A stretch of DNA of 64,000 bases from Erpobdella octoculata (GCA_963978895.1 OZ022244.1:23715531-23779530), one strand, 5' to 3'. Shown: positions 14,581-26,688, numbered from the stretch's first letter. Numbers and translations: made by a program. The notes: generated by a model from the sequence alone, not told the origin.

Positions 14581-14892
14581 TGTTTGAGTGAAAACGGGAA
14601 CGGGAAGCCAACTGAGAGCGAAAGATAGAGCGGGAAAAGGAAAGCGACCGAGAACGGGAAAGCAACCGGGAGCGGGAAAGCGACCGGGAGCTGGAAAACG
14701 ACCGAGAGCGGGAAAGCGACCGGGAGCGGAAAAGCGACCGGGAACGCGACGGGAACGGGAAAGCGGAGAAGGAAACTGGAGCGAGAGAGACAAACATTAG
14801 AAAAACCTCTAAAAACGCCGGGTGCCCCCGCTAGTTATAATTATAAAAAAGGTTGGCACTGAGCTATTTCAGCGGAACTCAAGTGTCGCTAA

Positions 14893-15016
14893 TTTCTAGC
14901 CAGTCCCAAGCCTGGATAAAGCATGAGAGACAGTTAAAAGAATCAAATTTGATCCACAACAGGAAGTGCATGTTTCCTACAATCCTACATACAGCCATTT
15001 TAGTTTTAAAACACCT
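14893..15016 (+). repeat. Dispersed retroposon family, copy 1
   Basis: It begins with AGCCAGTCCCAAGCCTGGA and continues to AAAACACCT. The same block recurs near 39500 (+), 45723-45785 (-) and 62376-62551 (+); the last copy ends in poly(A). The family was not identified. This copy is cut at 15017 by a hAT-like terminus (CAGTGGCGGATTTAAGG) whose partner end was not found. Confidence 0.65.
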
Positions 15017-15256
15017 CAGTGGCGGATTTAAGGGGAGTCCGCCGTGCGCCCCCCCCCCTCGTTCCGCCTTCCAATAGATACTTTTTATGTATATATACAA
15101 TACGTGGATAAGATATAGTTTTATGCATCTTTTCTACTGTCATATAAACAATTGTACAATTGTTCTTATAAGTGGGAATGTCTAATGCATTTTCTATAGA
15201 GAAACATAAAATTAAGCACAGAGTAGGTCTAATCAGCAGGTTCTCCCAATTAGTGG

Positions 15257-16601
15257 CAGTGGCGTACCGAGGGGGGCGCAGGGGGGGACAGTTGTCCCCG
15301 GGCGCAGGGCTGGAGGGGGCGCAATATCAGTGACCAAATTTTTTAAATAATTTAAAAAAAAATTAAATTTGTTGAGGATCTTTTCAGAAGTTCACAAACT
15401 TAAAGAAGCAGTTACCATCACAGTCAAGCGTGAATCAGAAACACGATGGAGTGCTAGAGCAGAATGTGTTAAATCAATCCATGATGGACTTGATAATATA
15501 GTTAGTCTACTGGAAAAAATGTCTGAAGATACAACTGAAACACAAGAAACTACAAAATATTCTGAGTTTCAACTTCTTAGTTTTCCTTCCTTTCTGGCAT
15601 GACATACTCAAAAAAATCGACCGGGTTCAGAAAAGACTTCAAGATCCAACAATGAATTTTCACGAAGCGTCTTTGGATATTGAATCTCTGCACATGGATA
15701 TTACAAGAATCCGTGAAGACATATGCCATGATTCAGTGCTAAAAGCAAAGGAAAGATGTGAGCTATGGGGTGTTGCTGTAGAAAGTAGAATCAGGCGACG
15801 GAGAAGGATGCCTGGAGAACTTGCCCGATATGCAGGACTTTCGGCAGAAGAAGAAATTGTTCGGATCATGAAGAGCATTTTAGATCGACTTCAACAGGAG
15901 ATGACAACAAGGTTTACTCGTCTCAAAGATCTGAACTTCAAATTCGGATTCTTACTTGATGTAGACAAACTTTTGAATGACAAAGATCTTGACAGTCTCC
16001 GTCATCATTGTATTGAATTTGGAAATTTTTATGACTCGGATGTTGAAGAATTGAGTTATTAAATGAAGTATGTGACTGCAGAATGCTCCTTGAGACCCGC
16101 CAGGATACTGCACCAAAGACTCCTACAGAACTCTTGTCGTTCATTGTTAGTTACGGAGAAGATGTTTTTCCAAATTTGCGTGTTGCTCTACAAATCCTTC
16201 TTACCATAGCTGTCTCGATTGCCAGCTGTGAGCGATCCTTCAGTAAATTAAAAATAATTCTTTCCTACCTTCGAGCATCCATGGGACAAGATAGACTTAG
16301 CGATCTGGCCCTAATGAGTGTGGAGAGGGAAGTTCTTGAACAGATTGATTTTGATGATATAATTAACCAGTTTGCTGCAGTAAAAGCAAGAAAAATAAAT
16401 TTTGTTTAAAACTCAGCTCAATATGCATATAGAAATTTAAATACCCTGAAATGCATGTATATAGGCGCCAGAGACTGTAGTCTACATGCAAATACTGAGT
16501 ACGACAGTTATTATATTTTATGTAGTTCGACAGATTTTATGTAGGGGGGCGCAGATTTTGTGTTTTGTCCCCGGGCGCAGAAGACCCTAGGTACGCCACT
16601 G
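15257..16601 (+). mobile_element. hAT DNA transposon, decayed
   Basis: Inverted termini start CAGTGGCGTACC at the left, and the right end reads GGTACGCCACTG. An exact 8-bp target duplication, ATTAGTGG, flanks it (15249-15256 and 16602-16609), as expected for hAT. The 1,345-bp interior holds three frames of one broken transposase. Both termini contain an extended GTCCCCGGGCGCAG motif. Confidence 0.92.
15369..16409 (+). pseudogene. hAT transposase remnant
   Basis: Three successive fragments (about 15369-15602, 15652-16062, 16083-16409) read as one transposase interrupted by stops and frame changes. The last contains the hAT C-terminal dimerisation block, with SCERSFSKLKII followed by a LxxLALMSVE-type segment. 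The N-terminal zinc finger and most of the catalytic core are missing, so the copy cannot encode an active enzyme. Confidence 0.85.
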
Positions 16602-16839
16602 ATTAGTGGTTCACATATGCGTAGACGTAGACTTCTGGGGGTGACGGGGCAAGCTGCCCCGGATCAAATCTTGTCCCCCCCACTCCGGGAAAAGTGTCTG
16701 TCCCCCCCCTGAAATATTAAAAATATTGCATTAAATAATAATTTATGTGTGTCTACATCTGTAATATTTTCCTGTTCATATGCAAGTCGGAGAAAAAAAA
16801 CCAAATTACAATGAAGCAGAAAGCAGACGAGGTATTGTC

Positions 16840-17914
16840 CAGAGGCGTGGATTCAGCAAAATGTTGAGGGGGGCGAAGATTTTTTTAACTTAAACCCAGA
16901 GAATCTTCAAACAAAAATGACCATCCCAATATACATTTGTATGTTGTATTTTCATGTAAATCAGCGTATTAGTTTAAAAAAACAGTTCAAAAAAGTTAAC
17001 TTTGATTTAATATTGAATGCAGACAAAAAGAGTTTAAATTATGAATGTAACAAAGGGTATCGATGTTCTTTCATTTTTACAAAATTGTCCACTGAGTCAT
17101 CAATATAAAATAGACTAAGGGTACTAAAAGATTGAAAAATACTAGCAGAGATTTAAGTAACTGGATATTAATCAGCAAGTATGATAAATATTGCTTTCAT
17201 CAACTATTCTAAATTCTCAATCGTGTGTGAGCGAATAAGAATAATTTAAAATGAATTATAAAAATCTTGGTGAGAGAGCTAAAGCAACCGGGTAGGATAA
17301 AAATATGTTAATTGTTCCTCAAGCTAGAACAGATACAAGGTTCTAAATTTCATACGAGTTTGATCGGATGGACCGAAAGCAAGCAATCAATCGATTAAAT
17401 TTCTATAGCGCTATTTCCTTGGCGTTCAATAGCGCTCGGACACGAACTTATTAAACAGATATGTTTTAAGCCCCGACGGAAAACAGTGAGAGAAATAGAT
17501 TTAGTAATAGAAGTAGGAAGAGAGTTCCAGAGAAAGGGACCAGAGTAGGAAAAAGAACGTTCAGCAAAAGAATGCTTAACATAAAAAAAGAGTGGAGAGC
17601 AATTTTCAATTTTAAACATTAGTAAGCAAATTTTAAAAATCACCCTATATCTAAGAGGAAGCCAGAGAAGAAGAAAAAGATATGGAGAAATATGAAAAAA
17701 GTAAGAGGCGCGAGAAACTAAGCACTAAAAGATAGAAAAATATTAGCTGTAGATTATAAGTAATCTAATTCAAAAAGTATGATAAATACTGTTTTTTATC
17801 AACTAATCTAAATACTCGTTCATGGGTTAGCTAGAAAAGATATTTTTTCTATTTAGTGGAAAAATCTTGAGGGGGGCCATGGCCCCCCTCAGCCCCCCCC
17901 AATCCACGCCTCTG
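16840..17914. mobile_element. Non-autonomous hAT-type element (MITE)
   Basis: Termini are CAGAGGCGTGGATT at the left and AATCCACGCCTCTG at the right, with an exact 8-bp duplication GTATTGTC (16832-16839 and 17915-17922). No transposase is seen. G-rich blocks lie inside both ends. A LINE fragment is nested in the middle. Confidence 0.88.
17395..17643 (-). pseudogene. LINE reverse-transcriptase C-terminal fragment
   Basis: An 82-codon minus-strand frame contains RSFSYSGPFLWNSLPTS and a following FRRGLKH. This is the conserved extreme C-terminus of many non-LTR reverse transcriptases. It is 5'-truncated and nested in the hAT MITE at 16840-17914, so it is either younger than the MITE or was carried by it. 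Confidence 0.7.
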
Positions 17915-18563
17915 GTATTGTCAGTTTGTAACAAAGGACAGACGAATTCTAACATAAGATCTGCCATGATATAAATAAAGGCTGTCTGTCTATCTATTGC
18001 TGAAAACATAGAACTCAAAACTTATAATTTTCCTAATTCTGAATGTTAACTTATTGCAGATTTAAGATTATAACACTAAATCGCATGGAGCTTAGAGTTT
18101 AGCCATAATTTCAGCGGCGGCCCGGCAGATGGCTAGCTGCAATTAATATTGACTCGACGGCTATGCTGTTTTTATTTTCCGGCCGGTGACCGTCGGCTAT
18201 TTCAGCGTCTTGGGGGTCTAGCTACGGGCTGCTGTGTGTAAGAAAAGAGTAAAACCTTTAAATTATTCATGGGTTCAACCTATAAAGAACTACAAAAATA
18301 GTTTAACTATAATAATTTACTTATTTATTTATAAACATTGTATAAACTAGTTTTTACATTTCTACTGTTTATAAAACTCCTCGTTTGCTCGCCTCGCCGG
18401 CACTTGCTGCCTGTTAGTTGTGGCGCCAGTTAGCGTTTTTGTTTACGAGGTTTAAATTATTGAAGGCAAGCGACAAATATTGTGATAGCGCATTGTTTCT
18501 GAATTTGATAAATTATTTATTAGATTAAACATTTATTAAATCAAGGCGTTCAAGTTTTCCCAC
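17915..18563 (+). other. Upstream region of the coiled-coil gene
   Basis: No gene is seen. The stretch 18110-18440 is distinctly more GC-rich than its surroundings and may be the promoter and 5' UTR of the gene starting at 18564. I find no convincing TATA box. Confidence 0.4.
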
Positions 18564-20412
18564 ATGCTCAAGAGAACATCCATTCCCTGTTTGTCACAGG
18601 TTGGGTCAGATGCTCTGACCCCAGTAAAACAAATTGCTGAAGAAAGCAAAGCTCCTCTGTCTACTAGTTTTTTAAAAAATGTTGACGAAAATCATATTGT
18701 AAGACAGAAAGATACTTTTGATGATGTAATAAAGCCAGATGAAAACATACAACAACAAGATCATCATATTGTGCAGGAAGAGATCATCAAGGTTTCGAAT
18801 TTAAGAAAAAAATGGTCAAAACTGAAGAAATATATTAGTAAAAAAGCTATTTCTAATGTACCAAATGCCAGCGAAGACATTGAAAAATCTGTAAAGCAAG
18901 ATCTTAAGCAAGGCACCATCAACTCCAAAAATAAGTGTGCCATCAGGAAAGAAACATGTTTGGAAGGCATTAATGATGAAACATTAGAGCTTGGTTTTTC
19001 AATTAGAAAATTGAGGAACTCAAAAAATCAGCATGTTGAATCTGATCTTGAAACAGATTCCAACTCTCTAAATGTTCCTGATGACTGCTCACTAAAATTA
19101 TCTCAAATGACTTCAGATGAGAATGTAGAGAGGTGGCTAAGATATTATCACAATGAAAGTGGTGAGTCTCACAAAAGAATATCTTGTTTTCCTATCGACG
19201 AAAGACTAAATTTTGCTCATTCATCACACAGGCCTTCACAAAAGTCAAAAACTGTTTCTTCACATAGAACCCACAAACATAAAAAACGTTCACTACAGGT
19301 TTCATTAGAGGAAGTGGCATCGCTTGACTATCCGATCATCGATTTAGAAAAAGTGGATTTGCCAAGAACCTGTAACCTACTTACCACAAATTCCCAGTAT
19401 AATAGCCATGATACAGACGTTTCTCAAAATGCTTTCAGTGAGCTCAATCCGAGTTTAATCCAATTTGTTGCTGAGCTTATGGAAAGTTTAGAAAATATGC
19501 AAAGCAATGATCTCACCGAATTAGAGAAAAGCAAATTATCAAGTCACCTGCCTACCGATGTTGAGAATAACCATCTCTTGACATCAGAGTATGTGACAAT
19601 CTTTAGTTTTTTTAAAAATATAGATTCTTTCATGATACGATCACATTCAAAACTATTCAGTCGTGTTGCATCGAAGAAAAGTACACCCCACAGAAAAGTA
19701 AAACCGTCCGAAGAATTGGCCAATTCATTGTGTGACCTACCTCATGCAGTGGCAGCACCACAAGTAAGATGTCCAGAAAAGAATCATCAGAACATTCCAG
19801 ATGACGTGTTTTACGAAGACAAAACAGAATTTTCTGATCTTCACCCTCTTACAACCCACTCAACTATAGGTTACTTTTCTAATATTATTGTTCATTATAG
19901 ATTTATTTGAATCTATAATAATTACTAGGTTGTTTAAAACCACTTCAGAAGATCTCTCGTCAGAACTTGAAGTCAAGGAGCAGGTTTACGATTTTCAGAA
20001 AGACCCGATCAGGCTTCTCCAAGGTATCGATTTCAAATTCTAGAGAAGGATCACGATAATAATGATAGAATTTGTAGAATGAATACTTCTAAAAACCGAT
20101 GGTAATAACGACTTAGAGACTTTTAACCCAAATCCTTAGAAGTGATATTTTCAAAATGTTTGTTATTTTTGTTCAATAAGTTTTTCATTGAACTTTCAGA
20201 ACTAAAAACCGTTCACCGAAAAGCTCGGGCATCGGATGCAAAAACTTTTCAAATTCTCGAACAAATCATTATTTACCAGTCAGGTGAAGCACAACTAGTT
20301 ATTCGCATGCTTTCATATGTTAAAATATTTCAGCAGAAGTTCCAATTTTAATTCTTCAGGTGTCATAAAGAAGCTCCAATCCGAACTAAGAACCGAAAGA
20401 GCTAAACGGTAG
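18564..20412 (+). CDS. Unrecognised protein with C-terminal coiled coil
   Basis: I do not recognise this gene. Proposed exons are 18564-19588, 19661-19869, 19949-20023, 20200-20283 and 20360-20412 (TAG), giving 481 residues. Introns 2-4 are in phase 1. The first intron (72 bp, phase 2) is inferred because the open frame turns hydrophobic and AT-rich there between a GTATGT donor and a TTCAG acceptor; without it the protein is 24 residues longer. The protein is polar and Ser/Lys-rich, has a basic SHRTHKHKKR patch, a helical FVAELMESLENMQ segment near residue 310, and an amphipathic heptad-like C-terminus. A further exon (donor at 20409, acceptor near 20687) is possible. There is no signal peptide or membrane segment. 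It converges on the SCHIP1-like gene. Confidence 0.7.
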
Positions 20413-21018
20413 TCCTTGGTGTTTGGAACCAGATCTGACCGCTTGTTTGTTCGAATCCGCATTTCTTTTGTTCGAATTCGCATTTATTTTGTTGAAAACT
20501 CGTATTTGTACATTTCCCTTTGAAAGAATTAAATCGTGAATAACATTTTTTTATTATGAACATTAACTAAAATTTTTTAACAATTAAATTTCGACAAATG
20601 TCAACTTTTTGTTTCATAGCAAACACCAAAATATAAAATCCGATAATTTAAATTTTGCTTGAACTTTTTTTTAGAAAGTAACTCCTCATGGCAATGTAGT
20701 GATTCTTCACCCGTGTATCTCAGCACAAACACGTTTCAACCACCTATAAAACTAATCTAATGCCGATGGTCCCAATTGATTGGAGTAAGGAAATGGAAAA
20801 TATAACAAAAAATACATGGAACATATTCTGCCATGGAATGTGGAAATTTTCAATTAAGTCGAATTTCAATGGAACAAACGTGTGTGTCTGTGCGATGTTT
20901 GAACACGGATGATTTTTGTTCATAGACAAGTATTATTATCATTATCATTGTTAAACTCAGTTGCAGAACTCGTAGATGTTGTATCACAGAAACACAAAGC
21001 AAAAGATCGGTCCGCGCA
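20413..21018. other. Convergent intergenic spacer
   Basis: This lies between the tail-to-tail coiled-coil gene and SCHIP1-like gene. ATTAAA at 20528-20533 is a candidate polyadenylation signal for the plus-strand gene. A short frame near 20687-20755 could be an alternative last exon of that gene. Confidence 0.4.
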
Positions 21019-24000
21019 TCAAATGTACTTATTCGATTCTCTTTTCTTGTTCACACGAGTTGCAAATTCTTGTGCTCTCCTGAATGATAAAGTGGGATCG
21101 TTATCATTCTATTATTCTTCGCTAATGCAAATCATAAAATTATGAAAACATCTATCTTATATAATATTGAAAGATAAAAAAAATAGTCATCGTTAAACTC
21201 CAAAACAAAAAATGGTGACTGACTGTACCCTGTCAGATCCTCAATATCAACAAGCATCGAATCTTGAGCCATGTGTAGATCATCTCTCATCACCAACTGC
21301 TGCATTAATTCATCATTCAGGGCTAAAAAACAACATAAAAATGTACTGTTAATTAAAGTACATCCTTGGCTAAAAATCATTTCATAGTGTACACTAGACT
21401 ATAGTCTCACAGGTGATGTTTTACCCTACAGGCAAGTACTACACACTACTACACAGTCAAGTACTATGCACTACTACACAGGCAAGTACTATGCACTACT
21501 ACACAAGCAAGTACTATGCACTACTACACAGGCACACATACTGCACCCTACTACATACACACACACAACTCACATTCTATTCTAGCATGGAGATCATTGA
21601 CGACCACCTGCAACTGAGCAATATTCATGTGATTCATCATGAAAGGAGTAAGTTTCGTTGAAACACCATCCACGTATCCCGGCATGCCAACCTAGCAAGT
21701 GGACAAATTTAAGGTGGAGAAAAAAAACAAGAAACTCCAAATTAAAGAAATAAAAATAGAAAACTGATATTTACAATGTCCGCCAATGCCGACTTTGTAA
21801 CTTTCTGTTTTTCTAACTGAAGTTGCATGTGGGCCATAGGGCGTACCTTATCGTGTCAAGTAAGCAAATAAACTTGTGTTAAACATTCAAAAGTAACCGG
21901 TTGATATACAAAATTTAAAACGATATTAAGAACCTGTGCAAGGGCCATTTTAGCTTCCGTTTGCAACCTGGCTTGTTTCGTGAAGAAATCTTCATTTTCA
22001 TGGACAGAACTCAGTTTTTCAGTTAGCGACTGTTTAGAAGAAATGTTTGTATGAAAATAAGAATTGGGCGATTCTGAAAATCTAAAATGAAAAAAAATCT
22101 AAAATATTACTCTAGATAAAGGTATAATGTCTGGTCTGGCAGATGTGATTCCATCGCATTTGTTTCTCACATTGTCCATGTCATTGGCTGCTTCATTTAC
22201 ATAGCACAAACCAGTGACATGTTCTGCCGAGTCGAACTCCTCGTCTGCATGCAGTGCTAACTTTTTTCTTATTTCTTCTCTATTCCCTACCTGATGCTGT
22301 AGTAAGCCAATAAACAAAAATAGTTTTACACAAGGGGATTTTAATTCCGAACCTTGTTGTTGTTGTTACGGCCTAATGGCCGTATAAAATGATAACCCAT
22401 CATGTCTTATATAATATAAACCCAATTAAACTATGTCATTGAAAGAACGTCTTTAAGTGCAAACACTTCAAAACAAAACAAAAAAACAATTCTGGCATCA
22501 AGTGTGATTATTCATATTCAATTCATAAGTATTTGAATATTTGGCATAACTGTCAGTATATGAGCCTCATTGTACAGCTTAATAATAATAACAATAATAC
22601 CAATTGTGTGATATTAACATCCCATGATTAAAAAAAATTGAAAGTAAAAATCGTAGCAAACTTCTAAAAAACAAAAAATTAAGAGTGAAAGCAGAAATAT
22701 ATCAACACACACAAAAAAGTACTATGATTAAATATTGGTTAAAAATACTTGACAAAATAAAGTGGACTACATTAGGTGTATCAGTAGAGCATTAAACTTT
22801 TAGGCACATCAGTAGAGCATTAAACTTTTAGGCACATCAGTAGAGCATTAAACTTTTAGGCACATCAGTAGAGCATTAAACTTGATCTCGAAAAGTTTGG
22901 GCTTCACCCCCCACAGGTTATCACTAATCAGGAAATAAAAAATCTTCTCCTTGGATGTTGTTAAAAATCGGGGCCAACAAACTTTTTAAAAAGTGCTCTC
23001 TATAAACATTCACATTGATTGAAATGCATTAAAAAAGTTTTACTATAAAAATATCCGTTAACTTGCCCATTGAGTGTCCCCGTGTCCATCATTCATCTGA
23101 GGCTTCCAATTGATATACATATTGTCTTCGGGGATACGACAGTCTTCCTTAACGATCGTAATAACAGTTCCAATGTTGTCGTCTTCACAGTCTCCTTTTT
23201 CAGCAAAAGGATTTTTGATGCAGACTTTTTTTGAATGCTCAACTTCATCTGCAGTAGCTCTCACAACATCTGGGATGCTGCAATGAGATATCGGAATCGC
23301 GTTCGGCTCAACGATCAAACTATTGCCATTACTGACGTCGGCAGAAGACAATCTCATACTGGCAGGATCGGATCTGCTGCTTCCATCCGACGGCACTTCT
23401 TCGGTCTCGGAGGCAGTATCGCTGATGGAGCTCGTGTCTCTGTACCTGTCCTGATGCAGGTTGAACGGCAGCGCTTCGGAATTCATCTTCTTAAGTGCCG
23501 CAAACTCGTGAGCTAAACTGAGGAGGTTGAGCTTGCGAAGTCTTTTTTGAAAGTCGGCCTCGTCTTCATCTTGACTTCTTTGAATCGGAACCCGAACGCA
23601 TGAGCTCTTAGGATCGAGATCTTGCGTGACACCGACGCGACCCTGGTTTTCTTTCAATTGTTCACTGACGTTAGAAGTACCAGAGGTCGTGTAGTCCATT
23701 CCTTGTTTAGTTTTGAAACTGTGCAAAGAGAGAAACGAACCCCCGGTGTTTTTATTCCTCTCGCGAGAATCATTTGACATTTCATGGCCGAAATAGTCGA
23801 GATTGTTGTTGTTGGTGACGTTCTGAGAGTGAAAAGTGTCAGTGCCGAGTGCCGTTGCAGATTGGTAGTGCTGCTGGAGCTTGTTTGCAGGATTATTGAA
23901 GGAATGATAGCTCTGGAAGTCAGGTTCAGGAGTGACTCTGGAGTTGGTGATGTGTCTGCTGTCCCTGTAACTGCGCCAAGCTTTCTGAATACTGTGTAAA

Positions 24001-24364
24001 ACCGAAATTTAATCAATCTGTTACAAAGATTTCTTCGTAGGTCGCAAACGTAAATTTTACCTCAGAACCGGACTGTAAACAAACTGAAACTGTTGAGATG
24101 CATTGGATGTCTCTTCAGTCTTGGTATCCAGGTTGTTGTTTGCCAGATTACTATATAACGTAACATAACATTCGTCTATTTGGTTGTTAATCAAAAATTC
24201 AATAAATGCCAACCTTGAGAGAACTTCATAACAGAATCAAGTATTTAAACAGAGTTTTAAAATAAATATACACAATGCTGGTTAAAAAAAAATTAAAATA
24301 TCTGCACAAGTGACCTTTTCAGAGTTTCATTGTCCACTTGTGAGGTTTTCCTCAATAGCTTCAT
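21019..24364 (-). CDS. Schwannomin-interacting protein family (IQCJ-SCHIP1-like), complete
   Basis: In other animals SCHIP1 binds merlin/schwannomin and acts in Hippo signalling and at ankyrin-rich axonal domains. Minus-strand exons: 24364-24315 (ATG), 24150-24061, 23991-23063, 22286-22111, 22029-21934, 21846-21775, 21691-21574, 21322-21229, 21079-21019 (TGA). They total 1,686 nt, 561 residues, with matching phases. An IQ-type motif, IQKAWRSYR, sits near residues 47-56. A low-complexity Ser/Asn region follows, then IRKKLAL, then [11 protein letters not shown]. The signature C-terminal coiled coil follows: [14 protein letters not shown], then [14 protein letters not shown] and [10 protein letters not shown]. 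That C-terminus is the most conserved part of the family. The acceptor at 22286 is the one that keeps frame; a nearby CAG does not. Any 5' UTR exon lies upstream of 24364. Confidence 0.9.
22352..22450 (-). repeat. Possible LINE 3' tail fragment
   Basis: The minus strand reads GGCCATTAGGCCGTAACAAC followed by more ACA triplets, like the tails of some CR1/L2-type elements. It lies in an intron of the SCHIP1-like gene. The assignment rests on this short motif only. Confidence 0.3.
22775..22920 (+). mobile_element. tRNA-derived SINE with amplified A-box segment
   Basis: A 28-bp unit containing TCAGTAGAGCATTAAACTT occurs four times in tandem. It is followed once by TGATCTCGAAAAGTTTGGGC and CTTCACCCCCC. 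The order resembles the D-arm/A-box, anticodon and T-arm parts of a tRNA, with the first part repeated. It lies in an intron of the SCHIP1-like gene. Confidence 0.55.
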
Positions 24365-25976
24365 TGATCTTATCTTCTAGCTAAATAAAAACAAATCCAT
24401 CCTTACATAATAATATTTTAATCACTTCAATGAATTCAGAATTACAAACAGTACTGGAAATCTTCTACACTATTTAACTGTTCAAATTTTAAATTAAGAT
24501 ATCCTGTGTGTCTTAGGAAACTACATATTTTCAGCTGATAACAGAATAGGCAAAGGAGGAGACATAAAACATACATATCATAGCACAGCAAGCATGTGCT
24601 GGTGTGTGTACACAGAGGGAGCACTTAGGCTGCTGCAGAAGGAGCATTTTATTGATCAACTCACTCAATATGCAGCTGATCCCATCAACATCATCATCAA
24701 CATCATCATCAACATCATCATCATATTTAAAAGTATGTATTAAAATTAGATGTGCTGTTTTGTAACTTTAGAATGCAGCTGTTGATAAAATTAAAAGTAA
24801 AGATATTATGTAAGATTTTTTTTAACAAAAAAATCTGAACATTTATTCACAAAGGGACATAGGATGTAAGGTGTTTATAGAATATAAATTATTATAATGA
24901 TGGAAATCTCCTGAAATAATTTTATTAAAATTATTCTTGAATGATTCATTTATTTTCTGGAAGTGTTTAGTCTGCCTAGGAAGGTCAAAAAAACGAAATG
25001 AATTATGAATATTGAGCAGTCAGTTTACATAAATAAAAAACACATTCAAAATTACTCATTCAGAATTTGTATTTTAAAATATTCTATTTAAATAACAACT
25101 AAAATAGACATAACAGATTATAAAGCAGTTCCTGTTTTTACAGTACATGAATATAAACATTTAAATTATTTAGTAGTTAAAATATAAAATAGCAATCAAA
25201 CAATTAAACTCACTAAACTATAATTAAATAAGATCGTGGCAAATTGTTAATTTACACAAAACAATATCATCAATTCTAATTAATTAATAAATAAATAATA
25301 ATGCTTATAGTAAAATCAATATGATACATTAAATCTAAAATAGCAACATAAAATTGCATCCTTGAAATTTGGTTTAAGACCAGCCAGAAAAAATAAACAA
25401 AACTGTTAAGCATTGTTGTTGATAATAAAATTTTGTTAAATAATTAAAAAATTGACATTTTTAGTATTTTAAATTAAGATTCTTTAATTACGTTAATTTG
25501 AATAAACAATTCGATTTGTTCTGCTCATCCTCGGCTAAAAAATTGTGTATACATAATAAATACTATGTCTGGAAGGTAGATTGAAAATAAAACTTGTTAT
25601 TAACCACATATGCACTAATATGGGCACCAGATAGTAGTAATCATTACACCTGTCAAAGAATTTAAAGTGTATTCTCAATATAGCCTATGGAGTATTTACA
25701 CAAATTGATAAAATCGGTGCTGTTATTTTGTAACAATTATTGATTGAAATGATTATTTTTAACCTAAAAACAATAATAGATTCAACCTCCTACTCTAAGC
25801 AAGAAAAGCCTAAATAGATCTGGAAGATTAAATAAAAATGAAAAATTAATGTTTTTTCAGATAATTTTTGTGAATGAAACAATGCCACTAAAACAAAATT
25901 ACATCTGGAATAAACTTTATCAGTTGCATTGCTTAGAGAACAAATTGTTGATTAACATATTTTACTTGAAAAGGTA

Positions 25977-26014
<38 letters not shown>

Positions 26015-26319
26015 AGGTTTTCATAAGATATCTCTAAGATACAAAATGTTATATCAATTTGAGTTATTTAATTAAGAAAGTTGTGATTTTACATTTTTAC
26101 ATAACATGAATATGAAACTAAGACTAAGACTGAAGACTAAGTTGGCCTAAACTAAAAACTGAACCAAATCCAAGATAGATGGCATTAGATTAGATTGATT
26201 AAGTCTAGAGGCCTAATAGGGCTAGAGGCTAGAGGTACTACAGTACAGTGACCATACCAGTTATAAGCCAAACTGGCCCAAGACCTATACAAAGCTAATC
26301 AAGAAAGGATTTGAGTGAA
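24365..26319. other. AT-rich intergenic region upstream of the SCHIP1-like gene
   Basis: No coding exon is recognised. It contains a (CAT/CAA)n stretch at about 24677-24722 and (AT)n at 25978-26013. It should hold the SCHIP1-like promoter and 5' UTR exon, which I could not place. Confidence 0.5.
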
Positions 26320-26475
26320 CAGGCGCGGCGCTGGGCGGGGGGTACAGGGGTCCGGACCCCCCCAGCTCCGACAGGTGCCACCCGTGAGATTTTTGCAAAT
26401 CCAAAGACTTTTTTACTAGGGGGGGGTATTTGAATTTCATTGGGTTAATCAGACTGCAGACTAAAAATAGTCGAA

Positions 26476-26632
26476 AAATTGGAATAATGGCGAAACGTAT
26501 TTACCTAAAACTAGACGATTAGGAAACAAATATAATGCAAACTTGGTTTTATCGCAACTATATCGGTTTGCATTATATTTGTTTCCTAATCGTCTAGTTT
26601 TAGGTAAATACGTTTCGCCATTATTCCAATTT
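26476..26632. repeat. Perfect 67-bp inverted repeat with 23-nt loop
   Basis: The arms 26476-26542 and 26566-26632 are exact reverse complements over 67 bp, separated by 26543-26565. A transcript would fold into a long, fully paired hairpin. Confidence 0.95.
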
Positions 26633-26688
26633 CAGTTCGACTTTTACATTCATCCGTTTTTGAATATTTTCACTATTTTCTATTTAAA

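Noticed and set aside
15017..15060. hAT left terminus CAGTGGCGGATTTAAGG
   Set aside because: No matching right terminus or 8-bp duplication found, so not annotated as an element.
22775..22920. CRISPR-like spaced repeats
   Set aside because: The four 28-bp units are contiguous with no spacers, and the genome is animal.
23235..23999. Plus-strand frames of 93 and 71 codons
   Set aside because: Antisense shadows of the large SCHIP1-like exon.
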